Shown here one piece after another: positions 57,784 through 64,000 of a DNA stretch of 64,000 nt. Origin of the DNA: Kalaharituber pfeilii (taxonomy: Eukaryota; Ascomycota; Pezizomycetes; Pezizales; Pezizaceae); contig WHUZ01000005.1 of NCBI GenBank assembly GCA_015179045.1, positions 1,922,001 to 1,986,000 of the forward strand, read 5' to 3'. Made by a program: the position numbers and the translations under genes. Within the stretch, counting starts at the first letter, position 1. Each line of letters starts with the position of its first letter. The notes beneath the pieces were generated by a model. It searched no databases, had not been told where the DNA came from, and worked only from the letters and a program-made list of their open reading frames with translations.

Positions 57784-59614
57784 GTACCGTATATGGTTTC
57801 CTGAGATTGCATAGACGGATGGGGATAGAAACTTCGAGCTTGTGCATGATATCGCGACCTTGGACGACACCGAGATGATAAGCAGTATTTCTCATGGCCA
57901 TTGGAGATATGTTATTATATATTTTTCTAGTGGTTGATTTCGTCATGAAACCAGACCAAGGTCGGTCGGTAGCATTGTAAGTCGTCTATTTATACATCAA
58001 GTACTAGGAAATTATAGACGAGAATGTAGACTTTGCAGACTTGGTGTTTGCATGACTTCTCTTTTTTTTTCACAATGCTGATGGCCGCAACATTGTTACG
58101 GGAAGTAGCCAACCAACGGCGCCTGGAATACCCAACGGATCTGTTATCCATTGCCCAAAAACAGGTAGAACACTTGAACGCGTTCGGGTTGCACCGGGCT
58201 CCTTGGGCCCGTGCCTATTCCAGGTGACCGCGGACCCTAACACACATAACCTGCCCGTCGCGTCTCTGATCTTAGGCTTTTCCTCATTACATGCTAAGTC
58301 TCAGTATTCAAAACTCAATTCTACAGACTGTAGAAGCGTCCAATCCTACATTTCTCACAAGCATCTATAGTCAAGAAGGCAGATCGGCTGAGTGGAGGAA
58401 TCATTCGATTTCTCGTGTGTTGATATTAACTATAAACATCGACAAGGTACGGTAACGCCCTTAAAGTCTCATTAATCAAACTCTTAATAATATACTAGCG
58501 CCTCAACTATGGGGCAACTGCTCACGATAAGGATCCGGCATGTTTCACGTCCAAGCAGTCAGTTACCAGAAAAATGCTGACCTATCAAGCTCAACATCAT
58601 CGCCATTCATTACCAAAATAAGCCCATTCAAGCCTACTTGACATATTCATACATGTATCAAGGCATAAATATCACGCTAGCTTTCCGAGCACGGCAGTTC
58701 ATCTGCCCTCTCCTTCTAGCATGATACCAATACTAACTTTACCAAACGTGGATCGGTATCGCACAATCCTCGCTCGTTCAAAGGTATTGGCACGGCTAAA
58801 TAATTTTTTCTGCGTAGTTAGCCGTTCCAATACTTTTTGAACGAGTGAGTACAAAGATTTGAATTGTCAGAAGAAATGGTCCCAATCCACCGCTCCAATG
58901 ATTTCGTTATGAAAAAATACGAAAATAAAATAAAATAAAATACCCATATTTCCCGTGCGCGCTTTGTATACTGTGCTAAATAGAACTGAGAGAAAAAAGA
59001 AGCGAAGAAAAGTGAATGCAGAAGGATGGTTTTACATAAAAGCATATCGGACGAGATGACAAAAAAAAAAGAAAAAAAAAAAAAAAGAAAGAAAAGAAAA
59101 AATGAAATGAAATAAAATGAAATAAAAAAATAGTGGAATGTAAAATGTCAAAAGCCAAGTATTCATTGAGCAGGATGCAGATGCTTTTGAAGCCAACCAA
59201 CTGTCAATATTGGTAATTGTAATATCTAACGTATTAGAGAATAACCCAGGAAAAACATGTTTGAGACAGCCATAGCAAAAGGCGGAAAGGAGAAGATGTC
59301 AAATATAGAGATAAAGAAATCAAAAGGTATATGATATGTACATTGAGTATCTGCAGCTATTGCAAATAATTGCTACTTGATGTAGCGATGTCATTATTAT
59401 GCGTAAGAGGTCGTTCCGATGATGCAGCGAAAGAAAGAGCGTCATGAATGGAGCTTCCGCTCTAGGCGGCGTATGATGACTACTAAACTGTAAAGGAGGC
59501 AACTAAAATTATTACGTGAGTCAGAACCACAAAGGCCAAGGAATGATGGAATGAAGAGGTATTACAATCAAGGGGGAGAAAATGGCGGAATGACATGCAG
59601 CATAAGTGTTACGA
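57784..59614. other. Gene-free stretch downstream of rhodopsin-domain gene
   Basis: No gene supported. Contains an 81-nt hairpin (58769-58849) and A-rich low-complexity sequence (58920-59130). Confidence 0.4.
58769..58849. repeat. 81-nt near-perfect hairpin
   Basis: CTCGCTCGTTCAAAGGTATT and onward pairs with its reverse complement ending GAACGAGTGAG; arms of ~31 bases carry a few mismatches around an ~18-base loop. It could be a tiny MITE made almost only of terminal inverted repeats. No target-site duplication was identified. Confidence 0.7.
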
Positions 59615-61993
59615 CTACACTGACACATCTTTACCGCTAGGATCTGCACTCGCACTGCCTTGTGTATCACCATGAGATACCAGACTAGTCCGGCTCAATC
59701 GCCCCAGTTGTAGCTCCTCCGCACTCTCGCCGGCCTTATCTCGTCGTGCAAACTGTCGCAGAATGCCCGATCCAGCTCCTTCACTGCCTAAACTCCAGTC
59801 TCCACTCTTTCGACCCGAAATGGCACTTAGATGGGCTCGCTGAGGTGGTAGTGGAGGCGGTGGGGGCAGCACGCCGAGGCCCGGTATGTCTGCAAAAGTG
59901 TGACTTGGCCGTTTCCTGTGGCTCGGGCCGGGGCTTGTTGGTCCGCTGCCACTGAACTTCATGCCATAGTTAACGTGCTGCGTAGGATCCTTTGGCCCAG
60001 GGAAGACTTGGTCGGCCCATACTTGTGTGCCGAGGAAATCACCTTGGTAGTACCGCATCTTCTGCCTGCGGACTTCTTCTGGAGTGGCGTGGGACACGGT
60101 CATTGATACCTCAGTCGAGGCCTGTATATTTCGTGAATGAGTATCATGTGTATCGATATCCAGGGGCTGGAAAGTACAGGTTGGGGCCATGGCCAATCGC
60201 AGCTTGTGACCGCGGGCGACCGCATCGGCCGGTGGCGGCCACACTGATGCGTAGGCCTGTTTTGTATCTGCAACAGCTTCTTGATCTTCAAGGTGATGAG
60301 TGCTAGCTTTGGGTGTACCAACCTCAATCACAAAAGCCGCGCCTCCGCTCCCGCCATCCAACCGGGTCAAGCTCTCCTCACTATGATCTCTGGCATGCCC
60401 TTTCCGTGGGCAACCGTTATGACTTCCGCTGACGGTTTCCACGACTTTGCGCTTTAAACTCAACTTTGCCAACTTCGTAGAGTATCCTGAGCGAAGCTCG
60501 TCCTCTTCAGCGTCTTCAAGGTTACCTATACACGACCGTCGCTTCTTTTTGTATTCGTGATGAAAGCTGTTGAGAATCGGTGCGTTTGCAACAGCGCATG
60601 CGACGAGGATTTCTATCGAGGCCCAAAGTGTGCGACTTGATTGCATTGTCGAGGACGCCAGAATCAGCGGCAGACGAATGATCGTGACGGCAATCACTGC
60701 AACTCCGATGCCAAAAAGCAAAGAAAGCTGAATTTTCCTGTTTGGAGACAAGTTGTCAAGGGAGTAATTAGCAAGCAATAATCTACTAGAGGCCTCATGA
60801 ATTTCTGAGGGAGGCATGTAGAGCTGGAAATGACTTTGCAAGGCATATATGGGGAAAGTTTATATACCTTAATAAAGGTAGCCTTGACCGCACTATCAGC
60901 GGCAGTGGAAGTATGATCAATGATAGGTCGGTCATAATATTTGTTATGCCCATGACGAACAGTTGCACATGGGCCTTTGTGCAGGGTGCTGCAGGAAGAG
61001 AAGATTGTATCAGCCTTGACCTGTACCCTCGTGCACACACTTGGCGGCCGCATATTGTAGAGCACTTCACGCAGAAGCTTAGAATGAATACTCACCTCCA
61101 GGACTAGGTACAACTTGGACTACAGAGCCGAATCAAAAAATGTTAGCTTAGACTCGAAAATACTTGAATAGGGAAAGGCAACAACGCGGCAGAGATGTTA
61201 CAGACAAAAGAACCGGCAGAAAACACAATTAATACAATGCAGGAACATTTATGTGGTACACAAAAATGTAAATATAGCCCAGTTCTCTAAGGTGGAGTAG
61301 GCAAAAGTGAATTGGAAGGCTATGGAAGTATAAGGACTCACAATGTTTATAGAAAGGTCGGCACTCGAAAAGGGTTGCAAGCACATTTCCAATGAAGGTG
61401 AAAACGAGAAATTGGCCTATGACTAGGAGCACGATTCTGTATTTACATTCAGCGGACATCAGCCGCCCTAGGAAGGCTAGGATGCAAGCCTTCATGCACC
61501 ATAAACTGTGCGCGGAAAATAAAGTAATGTCAGCCTTGTGTTGCTTCAACTTAAATTTCTATGCGAACCGAAGTCGACACCTCTGGAAAACGAAAGGAGA
61601 AGAACGAAGAGGAAGATCATCAAACTGAAATAAGCGTGATTCACTGAAACGGTAACGAGGTGTGATGGAGACTTACAACGCAGGATACGCAATTCGACTC
61701 ACCAACACAAGCTTACTGCCAAATGCCCTCTGCCTGATGTCGTCCTCCGTGAGTGTTGCTAGGCGGTCAGGCGATACCGCATTCGTTCCGTACATTAGCA
61801 CCATATGCACTATTCCCAAGCGAATCAAAAGTGGCAGCACCGAAAAGCCCATCCACACGTCGTCAGGGAATGAAAGGTACTTCTCCCCCCGCATCCGTCG
61901 ACATATCAGCCGTATTGCTATAAGCCCAAGTGATAGAAGTGAGCAGGAATATGTTATAGCTAGGGTCGGCCTATCAATTGTTTTAGAACCCAT
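59615..61993 (-). CDS. Fungal rhodopsin-domain integral membrane protein
   Basis: Seven-helix membrane protein of the fungal rhodopsin-domain family (PF20684-like), which lacks a proven function. Minus-strand exons: 61993-61677, 61505-61342, 61119-61096, 60988-60868 and 60737-59615; 1749 nt, 582 aa, phases close. Helices: ~13-30, ~46-68, LWCMKACILAFLGRLM, YRIVLLVIGQFLVFTFIGNV, HVQLFVMGITNIMTDLSLII (with PLPLIV), KIQLSLLFGIGVAVIAVTII and TLWASIEILVACAVANAPIL. Family cues include ECRPFYKH before the lumenal loop and the Cys in the next exon (PCTKAHVQ). The third exon is only 24 nt. A ~260-residue cytosolic tail rich in Ser, Pro and His follows, with a PPPPPLPP tract near the end. The start MGSKTID was chosen because it precedes helix 1 directly; the frame stays open upstream to 62299. 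Confidence 0.88.
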
Positions 61994-64000
61994 GGTTGTT
62001 GAGGTTTCTCGAAAATGGAACCAACTTCGAATCAAAAAGGTGTTCAAAGGAGGCAAAAGCTTTGTGGAATACAAAATGTAAGGCCTAATCTGGTAAAGTC
62101 GTCCTTGAGCCGGAGAGTGAGTTTGGAGGTCCTGCCGAATGGCCCGCGCAGCCCTCGTCGAGGAAAATAGGATCCCGAACAGACGTCGTCGACCGCCACC
62201 CCCTCCACCTCCCAACCACTGAAGCGGTATCGTAAGATATAGGTTGCCTAAGGCCGATAACCACCTATTTGTAGTCCTCGCTTGATCATCAAAAATCACC
62301 GCTTTGTAGATATTGGGTCCATGTATGCCGATCCTATTCCCCCAAAAAGCTGCCGCTGTTATTCTTTTCCGGTTCCCTGATACCTAGTATGTGTGATGGC
62401 ACAATTCCTTCTCACGTTTCACCGTCGTAGCTTTAGGTATTGGATGTCCAGTCACCCCCCCACAAACACCAGCTTGATCGTCAACCAAGGTCGAGCGCCG
62501 AAAGGCTGGAGTTCTAACAAAAAGAAAAAACCAAATGTCGAAGTCGATGGTCCGCGACAAACTGTTCACTTAAACCACTGGTGAGATTGGCACATGGAAG
62601 CTTTAGCACCCTCCCTGCGTTCGCAAAATAAAATGCTCGAATTACTCGGTGCTAGAAATCGGAACTAATTATTTAGAAGTAGTTGCGCCTTAGTGGGTTC
62701 CTAGAGGAATAGATTAAGGCGGGGAAGCGCTACACAGAACCACTATGCAGCCGCCAAATCCGTTGGGCCTTGTTAATGTTATCGTCCAATATTTGGATAA
62801 CCCTTGCGTTCCCAAACCACCATGAAGGTTAGTGTCCGATGTTTTCGTCCAGTGGGTGTCTAGGAACTTGTTTGGATGATGAAATGAAAAATATCTGGAT
62901 ATCTTGGTGGTGAAGGGGACTAGTGGTGATAGCTGAGAAATGAAAGGAATGATAGGTAATCAATGCCAGTAATTAAGATCGTCCACTGAATGCAAGGTAA
63001 GAAAGTAATTGTAAGCCTGCAGAACCAACTCTCTGGTATAACCGTACAATCAATTAAGCCGTAGCCGCTTCAATGGCCCTGTCGGTTCCGTCTTGTAATA
63101 GGAGCTAGCTTCCACTACTGTACTCCACTTCTTGAGTTCTGCAACTGACCAAAGGAAGTAAAGCCTGGAAAGGGGTCTCACGGCTCTGTTGCGGTTCGGT
63201 ACGCCAGTGAGATTATATATCAAGCTTGAGCTAATGGCTCAAGACCATAAATATTCGGACTTCGTAGTTCACAAACAGTAATACTAAAAAAAAAATGTGG
63301 GTAAGAGTTGCGCGAGACAACATTGAATTACGAAACACTGGCACGAGTGTGATGCCTTACTTTAATGTATTGCTCTTTACAGTCAATGATACAGGATTCT
63401 GCTCTAGGCATATCTTCGCTGGCCAGGTGCGCGCGATGCAAGAGTAATTGTGGAGCCATAAAGGAGATTAATTTCGAAACTAATGTTCAATTCCTGGAGG
63501 GGAGGGTTGAGATAGAATTCTGGAGTACCGTGCTGCAGTACGCCATTGCTGGATTAACCGGGGGGCCTCCGACGCCCCCGCATACACCTATAGTACACGG
63601 ACTGGATGGATTAACGGTATATTGCGTGCAAGCTGTATTGTTCAGTAACAAATGGAGAACGGACCCCACAGCCTTGCACAGTGCATGTACTTTGGACTCC
63701 AGTGTGCTTTATCTGCTCTGCGCAGACAAGGGTTGCAGAGCATGGACATGGTTTGAAAAACTGCGATGAACAAATGTTGGTTCCTTGAGGTACTGTACAT
63801 CAAAGTTGTGCATAGAGGTAAACTACTTGGCCTACAACAGTAAAGTTGGAAAAACGACAAGAGAAACACATTGCAACTGTGAATACTTGAACTGAAGCAT
63901 TTTTCAGAGGCATCGAGGTCTGCAATGTGCCAATGAAATAAGTTGGATAGTCAGCAATGGCCCCTTATCCCTTACTTTCCCTCATTTTCCTTACTTGGCT
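61994..64000. other. Right edge, no supported gene
   Basis: Upstream region of the rhodopsin-domain gene (with a Gly-coding GGT/CCACC tract at 62190-62210) and then AT-rich sequence. A 134-codon plus frame (63365-63769) has two Cys pairs but no recognisable domain. Nothing else is supported. Confidence 0.35.

Overview
The window looks like nuclear DNA from a filamentous ascomycete with a large, repeat-loaded genome. Supporting this are short GT-AG introns (mostly 50-80 nt), fungal-type gene families (a fungal 7-TM rhodopsin-domain protein, a DUF2235 hydrolase, vacuolar carboxypeptidase Y, a peroxisomal acyl-CoA thioesterase ending in SKL), pyrimidine-rich promoters, and a low gene density of about nine confident genes in 64 kb with many decayed mobile elements between them. 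A truffle-like Pezizomycetes genome would fit, but that is inference; no marker here fixes the genus.

Layout. 1-15 kb is repeat territory: an internally deleted Ty1/copia relic with LTR fragments (0.9-2.9 kb), short retroposon tails with target-site duplications, a 1.8-kb imperfect palindrome (5.5-7.3 kb), a 391-bp MITE (7.6-8.0 kb), one unassigned 264-codon ORF (9.3-10.1 kb) and a long empty stretch. 15.7-21.8 kb holds an Hsp70-family protein gene behind a very C-rich promoter, then nuclear poly(A) polymerase. 22-29 kb has T-rich low-complexity DNA, a small PD-(D/E)XK nuclease-like gene with a nearby, recently inverted copy of one exon, and a pogo-like MITE. 29.8-38 kb is the densest part: carboxypeptidase Y (+), a carnosine N-methyltransferase-like protein (+) and acyl-CoA thioesterase (-). 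The last two are convergent and separated by a ~240-bp tandem-repeat array. 38.9-39.7 kb is a Harbinger-type MITE and 42.1-42.6 kb is sulfiredoxin. 43-49.5 kb is nearly empty. 49.5-51.8 kb is a DUF2235 alpha/beta hydrolase with one repeat-filled intron. 52-59.6 kb holds more short retroposon insertions and a LINE RNase H relic. 59.6-62.0 kb is a fungal rhodopsin-domain membrane protein on the minus strand. The right end has no supported gene.

The genes are unrelated housekeeping or accessory functions (mRNA 3'-end formation, vacuolar proteolysis, peroxisomal lipid metabolism, peroxiredoxin repair, chaperone-like ATPase, membrane sensing) and do not form a cluster or operon. The most unusual content is structural: the palindrome whose two arms carry the same short protein-like reading frame, the inverted exon duplication beside the nuclease-like gene, and two families of extremely short poly(A)-tailed insertions. 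All exon coordinates were derived by eye from splice signals and reading phase; every multi-exon model given closes in frame, except where stated.
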